Below the pieces are notes generated by a model, which saw nothing but the letters and a program-made list of their open reading frames with translations, did not search any database and was not told the DNA's origin. A program made the position numbers and the translations under genes. A stretch of DNA of 64,000 bases from an uncultured Alphaproteobacteria bacterium (GTDB taxonomy: Bacteria > Pseudomonadota > Alphaproteobacteria > RF32 > CAG-239), in contig CAKQDU010000002.1 of assembly GCA_934229625.1 (NCBI GenBank), forward strand, positions 184,405 through 248,404. Direction: 5' to 3'. Every line of letters starts with the position of its first letter. The stretch's first letter is position 1. Positions 33,263 through 41,171 of the stretch are shown one piece after another.

Positions 33263-33978
33263 CACCAATCTCCGCTAATTGCCTGCCAGCAAGCCAATGC
33301 AGCAATTGCCGCCGTTTCTGCCCGCAAAATACGTTTTCCCAAAGAAACACTTTTAACAAATGATAAACTGCGTAATTTTTCAGCCTCCTCTTTGCTGAAT
33401 CCCCCTTCCGGACCGACCAAGACAGCTGCTTTGTTTGAATTAGCCATCGCCTCATAAATTTTTTGTCCGCCACCGCGCTCATCTAAAAAAAACAAAGTCC
33501 GCTCAGGATTCCAATTTTCTAAAATTTTATTCAAACTCAAACAATCGGCAATTTTCGGCACATCCAAGCGGCGGCATTGCTCAGCCGCTTCTATCGCCTG
33601 CATTTCAAAACGTTCCGTCCGTACTTTTTCGGCATTTGTATAAGTTGTTTGCACCGGAATAATTTGTGTTACTCCCAACTCTGTTGCTTTTTGAATTACC
33701 ATATCCGTTTTATCTTTTTTCAACGGAGCAAACAAAAGCCACACATCCGGAGAAACTTGCATTTCATATGTTTTTTCCAGTAAAACCGCCGATACGCCGT
33801 GTTTATTTATCTCTGTAATTTTTGCCGCATATTCGCCGCTGTTTCCGTCAAACACATATAAAACATCGCCTATCCGCATTCTAAGCACGTTTGCTAAATA
33901 ATGCGATTGTTTTTCCTCAAAACGCAATACCTGTCCGACTTTTTCCAAACCGCTTTTTATATATAAACGCACTAACAT
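33262..33978 (-). CDS. rsmE: 16S rRNA (uracil1498-N3)-methyltransferase
   Basis: RsmE methylates U1498 of 16S rRNA. The 238-residue SPOUT-fold protein has HYLANVLRMRIGD at the N-terminal PUA-like part, KKDKTDMVIQKATELGV, and the C-terminal knot motif VLVGPEGGFSKEEAE ... VSLGKRILRAETAAIAAL. The ATG at 33978 is used; a GTG lies just before it. The overlap with the regulator gene suggests one operon rsmE-regulator-rquA. Confidence 0.94.
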   Translation of the reverse strand: MLVRLYIKSGLEKVGQVLRFEEKQSHYLANVLRMRIGDVLYVFDGNSGEYAAKITEINKHGVSAVLLEKTYEMQVSPDVWLLFAPLKKDKTDMVIQKATELGVTQIIPVQTTYTNAEKVRTERFEMQAIEAAEQCRRLDVPKIADCLSLNKILENWNPERTLFFLDERGGGQKIYEAMANSNKAAVLVGPEGGFSKEEAEKLRSLSFVKSVSLGKRILRAETAAIAALACWQAISGDW

Positions 33979-34076
33979 CACAAACCCAAAAAAACATTGT
34001 ATAAATACACTTTTATTTTGTAACTATAAGTCATATATGTTAATTATTCTATAATATAATCTTTACGGAGGAAAAA

Positions 34077-34751
34077 ATGATTATCACTATAGACGGTCCT
34101 GCCGGCTCGGGCAAAGGTACGATTGCCGCTGCTTTGGCTGAAAAATATAAAATGGCTTATTTTGACACGGGAATGGTTTACCGCGCCGTCGGCTTGCAGA
34201 TGATTTTAAATGGAGATGATTTGAACAATGAAGACAAAGCCGCAGCCATTGCCGCCGCTTTGACTTTTCCGAAAATGATTGAATTGTCAAAAAACAAAGA
34301 TTTTCGCTCAGATATCGGCAGTAAAGCCGCTTCAGTTATTTCAGCCTATCCGAATGTGCGTTCCGCTTTGCTGTCTATGCAAAAAAATTTTGCTCTTAAT
34401 CCTGTTTTTGCCGATGGGACTCCTGCCGCCGGAGCTATTTATGACGGACGCGACACAGGTACAGTTATTTGTCCTCAGGCTGATTTAAAACTATATGTTA
34501 TCGCCGATTTGACCATTAGGGCAAAAAGACGCTGCGCTGATTTGAACGCTGCCGGACATAATATAACATTTGAACAAGTTTATGCCGACATGCAAGCCCG
34601 TGACAATCGTGATTTAAATCGCAGCGCTGCTCCTCTTAAACCGGCTCCCGATGCCGTTGTTGTCGACACCACAAACTTTAAGTTGGAGGATTCGTTAAAA
34701 GTTATTGTTCCTCTGGTAGAGAAAAAATTGGCTGAATCGGCAGCAAAGTAG
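34077..34751 (+). CDS. cmk: Cytidylate kinase
   Basis: Phosphorylates CMP and dCMP. The 224-residue product has the P-loop IDGPAGSGKGTIAAAL, the MAYFDTGMVYRAVGL substrate-binding segment, DGRDTGTVICP and the LID Arg-rich RDNRDLNRSAAPLKPAPDA. GGAGG lies upstream of the ATG. Its 3' end overlaps the convergent small gene at 34702 by 50 bases. Confidence 0.95.
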   Translation: MIITIDGPAGSGKGTIAAALAEKYKMAYFDTGMVYRAVGLQMILNGDDLNNEDKAAAIAAALTFPKMIELSKNKDFRSDIGSKAASVISAYPNVRSALLSMQKNFALNPVFADGTPAAGAIYDGRDTGTVICPQADLKLYVIADLTIRAKRRCADLNAAGHNITFEQVYADMQARDNRDLNRSAAPLKPAPDAVVVDTTNFKLEDSLKVIVPLVEKKLAESAAK

Positions 34752-34983
34752 GTTTTTGACGATTTTGCTGCGTATTTTGATTTGATGAAGGCGTAAGTTG
34801 GTTTGGTACGTCTTCATCTTCTTTATTGACCTCCAGCGGTGCAACCTCTACACTCGGACTTTCCAAATCCGGCTCAAACGGATAAATGGTTTCCGGTTGA
34901 TTTTCTGACGGAGTGAAATCATTAGAGCTAAATACGGATATAGTCGTCCAAATACTAATCAATGCAAAGATAAACTTTTTCAT
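34702..34983 (-). CDS. Small secreted protein, unknown
   Basis: A 93-residue protein starting at 34983 (MKKFIFALISIWTTISVFSS), chosen because GGAGG lies 6 bases upstream; a second ATG 6 bases earlier touches the ribosome site. A signal sequence is followed by a Pro/Glu/Asn-rich disordered mature part (EVAPLEVNKEDEDVPNQLTP). The 3' end overlaps cmk on the other strand by 50 bases. It is probably real given signal and ribosome site, but no function is recognised. Confidence 0.5.
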   Translation of the reverse strand: MKKFIFALISIWTTISVFSSNDFTPSENQPETIYPFEPDLESPSVEVAPLEVNKEDEDVPNQLTPSSNQNTQQNRQKPTLLPIQPIFSLPEEQ

Positions 34984-35102
34984 CTTCATCCTCCGCCCTT
35001 TTATATAATCACAAATTTTTTAGTTTAAAGTTTATCAATTCCGGCTTGACCTTACCGCAATTTGTGGTATTTTTATTTGGAAATAATAAAAAGGAACACA
35101 CA

Positions 35103-35786
35103 ATGCAAAAACACAGAGTAATAGTTTGGGATTTAGACAACACATTATACAGAGAAACACCGGAATTTCATGATTTACTGGACGAAATTACGGCAAAAGC
35201 CGCCATTGAAGACCTGAAACTGCCTCTGGATTTTGCAACAGCCAAAGCAATGGTAACCGAATCATATCGTACTTATCGTGATGGCGGAGAAATTTTTGTG
35301 CAGAAATTCGGAATTTCTCCAAAAGACATGTTTGACGCTTATCACAAACGTAAAGAAATGAATCTACACCCGATTGTTCCCTATGATGGTTTGCTGGAAC
35401 GGATAGAAAAACTGCAATGTCCGCAATATATCCTTTCCACCAGCTCTCATGATGCCTGCGAAGCAATTTTAAAACACATAGGTTTATACAACTTTTTTGC
35501 CGGTAAATTTTATTCGGTTGAAGAATTTAACTGCTACAAAAAAAATGAAAGTCCAGACGTATATTTAAAATTTTGCAACGCTATAAATCATAAGCCGGAA
35601 AATTGTATATTTATTGACGACAGTTACTCAAATTTGGAATTTGCAAAAAAAGCCGGCATGGCAACTATGCGCCTATGCCACGGAAAAGCTAACGACAAAG
35701 GCTGCGAATACATTGATATTGCCGCTGACAACATCAATGAATGCCTGAATTATCTGGAAAAGCATTTTTGTGTGACTGAAAAATAA
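35103..35786 (+). CDS. HAD-superfamily hydrolase (pyrimidine 5'-nucleotidase-like)
   Basis: The 227-residue product has HAD motif I VWDLDNTLYRE, a cap region, motif II LSTSSHDA, motif III Lys around YKKNESPDVYLKF and motif IV CIFIDDSYSNLEFAK. The fold and the DLDNTLY start suit the SDT1/pyrimidine 5'-nucleotidase group. The ATG at 35103 is preceded by AAGGA; the frame is open 57 bases further upstream but without a ribosome site. Substrate is not determined. Confidence 0.88.
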   Translation: MQKHRVIVWDLDNTLYRETPEFHDLLDEITAKAAIEDLKLPLDFATAKAMVTESYRTYRDGGEIFVQKFGISPKDMFDAYHKRKEMNLHPIVPYDGLLERIEKLQCPQYILSTSSHDACEAILKHIGLYNFFAGKFYSVEEFNCYKKNESPDVYLKFCNAINHKPENCIFIDDSYSNLEFAKKAGMATMRLCHGKANDKGCEYIDIAADNINECLNYLEKHFCVTEK

Positions 35787-35789
35787 ATA

Positions 35790-36482
35790 TCAACGGCACA
35801 GAAGGCTTTCTTTTTCATAATTCTCCAATGTATCTAATTTATCCGACATTTCTCGCCATTCATCAAAATAAAAGTTATAAATGGCGTCTATTTTTGTTTT
35901 ATATGTTTTCAGCAAAGATTTATCAGAATCTTTTGACAAACTTACCAGCGGACCTGTTTCTTTTATAATCTTAGGCACACGCTGTTCCAATTCTTTAGCA
36001 TAGCGCCGCAAAAAAATATGAGCTATATCCAAATGTTGCTGTTCATGTCTTACCGTTTTGCGAAACAAACAAGTTCCTTTTTCCATAGACTTTGCCAAAT
36101 AAACAGTCGGATTCAAATAACCTGTTTTAATTTCTATTTTTACCGGAATGGTACAATAGTAACCATCACCCATTTCAATGGCTCCGGAATCTGTGACGGC
36201 GTAATTGTTATACTGATTCAAAAGTGTTAAACCCATATATTTGCCGCCTGGCCGCGTTTGAAACACGCTGTGCGCGCTTTTCTCTTTAATTTGCGCCGAT
36301 GACAGAGTCAAATCATAATTAAGTTTGCCGAAATTATAAGAAACAACAACTTCCGCCGGATTTTCTTCCATAAATTTTCTGCATTGTTTTTCCCAATAAT
36401 AACGAGAAGCGGCATTTCCGGTATCCGGCAAAAGACTTACCGCCGACAACAAAAGAAAATATTTTAACCCCGACTTTTTCAT
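35790..36482 (-). CDS. Secreted DUF922-like putative zinc protease
   Basis: A 230-residue protein with a signal peptide (residues 1-24, ending NAA) and a domain with the zinc-metallopeptidase motif HEQQHLDIAH (HExxH) in the second half. The context VRHEQQHLDIAHIFLRRYAKEL is like the DUF922 group of predicted secreted Zn-dependent proteases. The C-terminal part is helical with an EWREMSDKLDTLENYEKES tail. Activity and substrate are unknown. Confidence 0.7.
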   Translation of the reverse strand: MKKSGLKYFLLLSAVSLLPDTGNAASRYYWEKQCRKFMEENPAEVVVSYNFGKLNYDLTLSSAQIKEKSAHSVFQTRPGGKYMGLTLLNQYNNYAVTDSGAIEMGDGYYCTIPVKIEIKTGYLNPTVYLAKSMEKGTCLFRKTVRHEQQHLDIAHIFLRRYAKELEQRVPKIIKETGPLVSLSKDSDKSLLKTYKTKIDAIYNFYFDEWREMSDKLDTLENYEKESLLCR

Positions 36483-36567
36483 ATCCGCAGAATAACAAAA
36501 AATTATTAAACCGGCGTTAATACAAAAAAAATGTTTTTAGCCTATGTTAAAAATATAAGGAGTCGTT

Positions 36568-37140
36568 ATGAAAAAGTTGATTGCCATATTTATTTTATGT
36601 TTTCTGACAGGTGTCGCCACCGTAAATGCCGCATATCAAAGACATCAAAAGCAACCGAATTTTTTTATGCCGGCAGGAGCTATTAAAAACACGGTCAATC
36701 AGCCAAATTTTAAACCGCGCAAAATAAAAAACAAGCAACAGCTCAATATGTTACAGAGTTCTCAGCCGGCAACAAGCGAAAAAAACACATCTTTATCCGT
36801 AAAAACGGAAAAATTGCAGGCTCAAGAACCTGTAAAAACACAAGAACAGACTGTAGTAAAAAAAGAAACCGCGCAGCTTCCGGCCGAAAACACCACCGTG
36901 CAAACCTCCGATTCGGAAAAGAAAGTTTCGGCAAAAGATTCAAAACCTTTGCCAATTGTTCAAACAACACCTCTCACAAGAGAAACAGAACCTAATGACG
37001 AATACGCCCAAAGCTTTAGGGAATACGCTGAAGATTTACAAAAAATCGCCCAAAGCGAACCTGTTTACAATAACCGCCTTAACAAAAACATTTCAGACTT
37101 TGAAAATAAAGAACATCTGATATCTGTTTCAGCTAAATAG
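36568..37140 (+). CDS. Secreted, low-complexity protein, unknown
   Basis: The 190-residue product has a signal peptide (residues 1-21, ending VNAA), a basic segment (PNFKPRKIKNKQQ) and a long Thr/Lys/Gln/Glu-rich disordered region (residues 65-150), then a short helix (YAQSFREYAEDLQKIAQ). The latter resembles a peptidoglycan-binding or interaction helix only in composition. AAGGAG lies upstream of the ATG. Not recognised. Confidence 0.55.
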   Translation: MKKLIAIFILCFLTGVATVNAAYQRHQKQPNFFMPAGAIKNTVNQPNFKPRKIKNKQQLNMLQSSQPATSEKNTSLSVKTEKLQAQEPVKTQEQTVVKKETAQLPAENTTVQTSDSEKKVSAKDSKPLPIVQTTPLTRETEPNDEYAQSFREYAEDLQKIAQSEPVYNNRLNKNISDFENKEHLISVSAK

Positions 37141-37152
37141 CTTAGTTATAGC

Positions 37153-38955
37153 TTAGTTATCGCCGATTCGCAAAGCTTCAATAAACGCAGACTGAGGAAC
37201 TTCGACTTTGCCGAATTGACGCATGCGCTGCTTACCTTTTTTCTGATTATCCAGCAACTTGCGCTTACGGGTAATATCACCGCCATAACATTTTGCGGTT
37301 ACATCCTTACGCAAAGCCGAAATTGTTTCACGCGCCACAATTCGCCCGCCGATAGCCGCTTGTAAAGGAATTTTAAACAAATGCTTAGGAATTAAATCTT
37401 TTAAGCGTTCACAAATTTGCCGTCCTCTTGATTCGGCTTCTGAGCGATGACACAAAAACGACAACGCATCAACCGGTTCTTCGTTAATCAAAATCTGCAC
37501 TTTTACCAAATCTGATTGAGCATAACCGACCAGTTCATAATTAAAGCTAGCATATCCGCTGGTGATTGATTTTAGACGGTCATAAAAATCAAAAACAATC
37601 TCGCTGAGAGGTATTTTATATACTACCATCGCGCGATTACCGACATATGTCAAATCTTCTTGTTCTCCGCGGCGTTCTGTGCAAAGCTTCAATACCGCAC
37701 CCAAATAAGTATCAGGAACCATAATTGTTGCCTGAACCATCGGCTCTTCAATCATCTTAATTGTAGAAACGTCAGGCATATCTGCCGGATTATGCAGCAT
37801 AATCTGCGAGCCGTTAGTAAGATATATTTTATAAGCCACGGAAGGAGCCGTTGTGATAATATCCAAATCAAATTCTCTGCCGATTCGCTCTTGAATAATA
37901 TCCATATGCAGTAACCCTAAAAATCCGCAGCGGAACCCTAGTCCCAAAGCCGTAGAGTTTTCCGGTTGATAATTTATGCTGGCATCATTTAATTTTAATT
38001 TAGCCAACGCATCTTTCAAAGCTCCGTACTGACTGCTGTCTACAGGGAAAATAGAACAGAACACGACAGAAACAGATGGCTTAAAACCGGCAAGAGGCTC
38101 AGCGCAAGGAGTTTTATTATCTGTGATTGTATCGCCGACTTTACAATCCTCCACACTTTTTATACTGGCGGTAATAAAACCGACTTCTCCCGGATATAGG
38201 GCATCAGTATCCTTCATCTTTGGTGTAAAAATACCGATTTTATCAATTATATAATCGGTGCCGTGCGACATCATTCGGATATTTTGTTTTTTACGCAGCA
38301 CCCCGTCTTTTACACGCACCAAAATAATCACACCAAGATAAGAGTCATACCAGCTGTCAATCAGCAGCGCTTTAAGCGGAGCGTTTTCATCACCAGTCGG
38401 AGCCGGAAGTTTATGCACAATTTCTTCCAGCAAGTTATCGATACCGAAACCGGTTTTACCGGAAACCTCCACCGCGTCGGAAGCGTCCAAACCAATCACA
38501 TCTTCTATTTGCTGTTTTACTTTTTCCGGTTCGGCTGACGGTAAATCTATTTTATTAAGCGCTATAACAATTTCATGATTATTATCCAAAGCCAAATACA
38601 CATTCGCCAAAGTCTGCGCTTCTACTCCCTGCGTGGCGTCCACCACTAAAACCGAACCTTCGCACGAAGCCAATGAGCGCGAAACTTCATAAGTAAAATC
38701 AACGTGTCCCGGAGTATCAATCAAATTCAGCTGATAATTTTTGCCGTCTTTAGCCTGATAGTTCAAACGCACAGTCTGCGCTTTAATGGTAATTCCACGT
38801 TCTTTTTCAATATCCATGGAGTCCAGAACCTGCTCCGTCATTTCACGATGCTGTAAACCGCCGCAATATTCAATCAAGCGGTCGGCAATTGTTGATTTTC
38901 CGTGGTCAATATGGGCAATAATGGCAAAATTGCGGATTAAACTTAAATCAGACAT
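37153..38955 (-). CDS. lepA: Elongation factor 4 (LepA)
   Basis: A 600-residue ribosome-associated GTPase that back-translocates or assists initiation. G1 is AHIDHGKSTIADRL, then RGITIKAQTVRL (G2), DTPGHVDF (G3) and NKIDLP (G4). The C-terminal LepA domain ends with RKRKLLDNQKKGKQRMRQFG and VEVPQSAFIEALRI. The start is set at 38955 (MSDLSLIRN) with AAGGAGAAATT upstream; the frame is open for 8 residues more. Confidence 0.96.
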   Translation of the reverse strand: MSDLSLIRNFAIIAHIDHGKSTIADRLIEYCGGLQHREMTEQVLDSMDIEKERGITIKAQTVRLNYQAKDGKNYQLNLIDTPGHVDFTYEVSRSLASCEGSVLVVDATQGVEAQTLANVYLALDNNHEIVIALNKIDLPSAEPEKVKQQIEDVIGLDASDAVEVSGKTGFGIDNLLEEIVHKLPAPTGDENAPLKALLIDSWYDSYLGVIILVRVKDGVLRKKQNIRMMSHGTDYIIDKIGIFTPKMKDTDALYPGEVGFITASIKSVEDCKVGDTITDNKTPCAEPLAGFKPSVSVVFCSIFPVDSSQYGALKDALAKLKLNDASINYQPENSTALGLGFRCGFLGLLHMDIIQERIGREFDLDIITTAPSVAYKIYLTNGSQIMLHNPADMPDVSTIKMIEEPMVQATIMVPDTYLGAVLKLCTERRGEQEDLTYVGNRAMVVYKIPLSEIVFDFYDRLKSITSGYASFNYELVGYAQSDLVKVQILINEEPVDALSFLCHRSEAESRGRQICERLKDLIPKHLFKIPLQAAIGGRIVARETISALRKDVTAKCYGGDITRKRKLLDNQKKGKQRMRQFGKVEVPQSAFIEALRIGDN

Positions 38956-39169
38956 AATTTCTCCTTTTCTTGCCGTCAAGATAATTTATTTTTTTATTTT
39001 AATCAATACTAAAACATTTTCACTCCGCAAGTTTTGAATCAGTATGTTTTTGCCGGATTAAAAATTTTTCGCGGTATAAAACCTGTGTATAAGAAAGCCG
39101 CTTTCGAAGCCTGTAAATTTTTATGGTTTAAAAAGACAGATAATTCAGGTCATCAATAATAAAATAAAT
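38956..39169. other. Intergenic region 5' of the pilin-like leader
   Basis: No gene is seen between lepA and the promoter near 39170. The sequence is AT-rich, contains short GCGGTA-type pieces and no obvious repeat. Confidence 0.6.
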
Positions 39170-39198
39170 TATTTACAAATTCAGATTTTACAGCTAAC
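39170..39198 (+). promoter_or_regulatory. Promoter of pilin-like gene 2 and its leader
   Basis: -35 TTTACA (39170-39175), 17 bp spacer, -10 TAACAT (39193-39198). Transcription would begin about 39205 and give a leader of about 235 bases. Confidence 0.4.
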
Positions 39199-39204
39199 AT
39201 AGAA

Positions 39205-39417
39205 ACGAAAGCGCAATAGTGCTTTTAGGGCGTCGAAAACCCTTTGAATCAATAAATAGCCGCTGTGCATAGCGACTCTATTTTGTTATGCCGACTTCTG
39301 TTTTTGGACGGATGTCGGTGAATAAGGCTATATGCTGAATAAGCCGAGCCGTTTTTTATTTATTGATTCACGGTTTTCGAACATCCGCCCGCTTCAAAGC
39401 GGGTTTTGTTTTTATAT
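39205..39417 (+). ncRNA. Structured leader or small RNA upstream of pilin-like gene 2
   Basis: A long stem can form: GGGCG (39226-39230), TCGAAAACC (39231-39239) and GAATCAATAAATA (39244-39256) pair with TATTTATTGATTC (39357-39369), GGTTTTCGA (39372-39380) and CGCCC (39386-39390). The enclosed 100 bases contain a further hairpin. A terminator follows, CCCGCT (39388-39393) / AGCGGG (39398-39403) and TTTTG. The closing arm CGCCC shares three bases with the terminator arm, so the two structures exclude each other, as in an attenuator. The rod shape is also 6S-RNA-like. No known class was identified. Confidence 0.5.
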
Positions 39418-39439
39418 AACATTAAACGGAGTTTGAAGA

Positions 39440-40087
39440 ATGTATAAAAATTGGGAAAAAGGCCGTAGCATGATAGAGATGCTGGGCGTTTTGGCTATTA
39501 TCGCGGTTTTGACAGTCGGAGGCATTGCAGGATATTCCAAAGCAATGGAAAAATTTAAAATAAATAAAGTAATAGATGATTTTAACATGCTTGTTATGAA
39601 TATATTGGAGCATAGAGACTCTTTTGAAAAACTCGGAAATACCAAAACAGAATATCAACTCACAGATACTATTTATGCCATGAATTTAGTTCCAGCCAGC
39701 TGGAAACAGCTTAGCTCATCATATCTTGAAGACAGTATGGGGAATTGGTTAAATATATATGTTCGTAATAATTCTTCAGGTTCATATAAAGGTATTGTTT
39801 TTGACTACAATCTTGGTGGGATGAGCGTCGATGAAGATGGTCATAATTTTTCCGAAAGTTTTAACAATAAACTCTGCTTTGAATTGTTTAATACTGTAAT
39901 TGTTCCGTTGCATCATGTCTTTAAAAGAGGAAGAATTTATCCTAACGATAGCTATATATATTACGGAGACGCATATTGTGACGGACAAATCGCACCGTGC
40001 TTAAAAGACTTAACATTATCGCGTATAAAAGAAATGTGCAATTCCTGCAGTAAAACCGAACGCTGCAACATTACCGTTAACTTTTAG
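39440..40087 (+). CDS. Pilin-like protein, GVLAII-type paralogue 2
   Basis: A 215-residue protein with leader MYKNWEKG, then RSMIEMLGVLAIIAVLTVGG and IAGYSKAMEKFK. The globular domain ends in the cysteine motif CNSCSKTERCNITVNF. The N-terminal 40 residues are nearly identical to those of the genes at 9740 and 62965. Prepilin peptidase processing after the Gly is inferred; the Arg at +1 is atypical. It stands alone behind a structured leader and is followed by a terminator. Confidence 0.75.
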   Translation: MYKNWEKGRSMIEMLGVLAIIAVLTVGGIAGYSKAMEKFKINKVIDDFNMLVMNILEHRDSFEKLGNTKTEYQLTDTIYAMNLVPASWKQLSSSYLEDSMGNWLNIYVRNNSSGSYKGIVFDYNLGGMSVDEDGHNFSESFNNKLCFELFNTVIVPLHHVFKRGRIYPNDSYIYYGDAYCDGQIAPCLKDLTLSRIKEMCNSCSKTERCNITVNF

Positions 40088-40182
40088 AAATGTTATAAAG
40101 TTTTTGACGTTTATCTGTTTTATGTCATACTTCCAATATAATGTTGGGAAGTTGTGCGATAACTTCTTTCTTGTGTTGAAAA

Positions 40183-40218
40183 ACGTCTAGTGGTATGAAC
40201 ACCAGACGTTTTATTTAT
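40183..40218 (+). terminator. Terminator after pilin-like gene 2
   Basis: Stem AAAACGTCT (about 40183-40191) / AGACGTTTT (about 40206-40214), extended by GTG/CAC, then ATTTAT. Confidence 0.75.
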
Positions 40219-40219
40219 A

Positions 40220-40270
40220 CCCCTCACCCGGAGCGAAGCTCCAACCTCTCCCTCAGGGGGCGAGGTAAAA
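40220..40270. repeat. GC-rich REP-like sequence
   Basis: CCCCTCACCC ... GGAGC-gaa-GCTCC ... CTCCCTCAGGGGGCGAGG, much richer in G+C than its surroundings, with a small internal hairpin. Sequences of this type occur as dispersed repeats in many genomes; other copies are not visible in this window. Confidence 0.5.
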
Positions 40271-40350
40271 AATACCGGCTGCAATTTCTAACAACCGGTA
40301 CTAACTCGCAAGGACTTGGATAATGAGGCTAATACGCATTAACTTTTTTG

Positions 40351-40485
40351 CGCCGTGTACAATGAGGTACACAAGCATAAAATACACTAACTCAAAAATT
40401 GCAGATAGTAGTGTAGATAGCGTTAAAACCAGAAGAGAGAAAATTTTAGCGTACATAGAAGTACGTGAATTTTCTCTCTTTCGCA
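40351..40485. repeat. Palindrome cluster downstream of the cyclophilin gene
   Basis: Two hairpins with GTAC cores: GTGTAC-aatgag-GTACAC (40355-40372) and a 48-base palindrome with perfect 13 bp arms AAGAGAGAAAATT (40434-40446) / AATTTTCTCTCTT (40469-40481) around an inner CGTAC/GTACG. There is no U-run on the cyclophilin side. It may be an intergenic repeat unit. A plus-strand open frame over this region (40323-40694) runs into the cyclophilin gene and is not believed. Confidence 0.55.
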
Positions 40486-40519
40486 GTTTTGGCGCTAGAT
40501 GCGCTGCTAGATGTGATTT

Positions 40520-41125
40520 TTATATATCAGCGATGACGGACATAGACACTATTATATCCGGTTCGGAAACCATTCCGTTAGGACCGAAACCACGTTTAAT
40601 TTGGTCTACATACTCCATACCGGAAGTTACCTGTCCCCAGATGGTGTATTGCCCATCAAGCCACGGACAATCGCCGAAACAAATAAAAAATTGACTGTCG
40701 GCAGAGTCCGGATCCATAGCACGAGCCATAGAAACCGTGCCGCGAGTATGACGATTGCGGTTAAATTCAGCTTTCAGCTTTTTACCGCTGCCGCCGGTGC
40801 CATTACCGCGCGGGTCGCCGGTTTGCGCCATAAAGCCATCTATTACACGGTGAAATTTCAATCCGTTATAAAAACCGTCACGCACAAGTTCTTTTATACG
40901 AGCCACATGTTTCGGCGCATCATTCGGAAACATTTCAATCACAATATCGCCGTTTTTTGTTTTCAAAAGCAAAGCATTTTCCGCATCCTTTACATTGTAA
41001 GAATGCTTAATTTTCTTTGCTCTGGTTTCACTCATTTCCAGCTTTTTAGTATCTTTATTTTCCAGATGTTTGGTATTTGGTTTCTCAATATGTTTTGTAT
41101 CAGATTTTCCTAATAAATCAGTCAT
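40520..41125 (-). CDS. Cyclophilin-type peptidyl-prolyl isomerase with N-terminal repeats
   Basis: A 201-residue protein. From about residue 47 it is a cyclophilin: KTKNGDIVIEMFPNDAPKHV, FHRVIDGFMAQTGDP, GTVSMARAMDPDSADSQFFI and PWLDGQYTIWGQV. In front there are about 40 unusual charged residues with imperfect repeats of TKHLE type (TKHIEKPNTKHLENKDTKKLE), with no signal peptide. The start at 41125 has AAAGGAA upstream. The conserved Arg and Phe of the active site are present, so it should be an active cytoplasmic PPIase. Confidence 0.93.
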   Translation of the reverse strand: MTDLLGKSDTKHIEKPNTKHLENKDTKKLEMSETRAKKIKHSYNVKDAENALLLKTKNGDIVIEMFPNDAPKHVARIKELVRDGFYNGLKFHRVIDGFMAQTGDPRGNGTGGSGKKLKAEFNRNRHTRGTVSMARAMDPDSADSQFFICFGDCPWLDGQYTIWGQVTSGMEYVDQIKRGFGPNGMVSEPDIIVSMSVIADI

Positions 41126-41171
41126 TTTATGCTTCCTTTCGTTTTCTAATATCCTATTTAGGAAGTCGCAT

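Noticed and set aside
39205..39417. tmRNA as identity of the structured region
   Set aside because: No tRNA-like acceptor arm or tag reading frame could be found.
40323..40694. Plus-strand open frame of 123 codons
   Set aside because: It runs over intergenic palindromes and then antisense through the cyclophilin gene; no ribosome site or protein-like composition.
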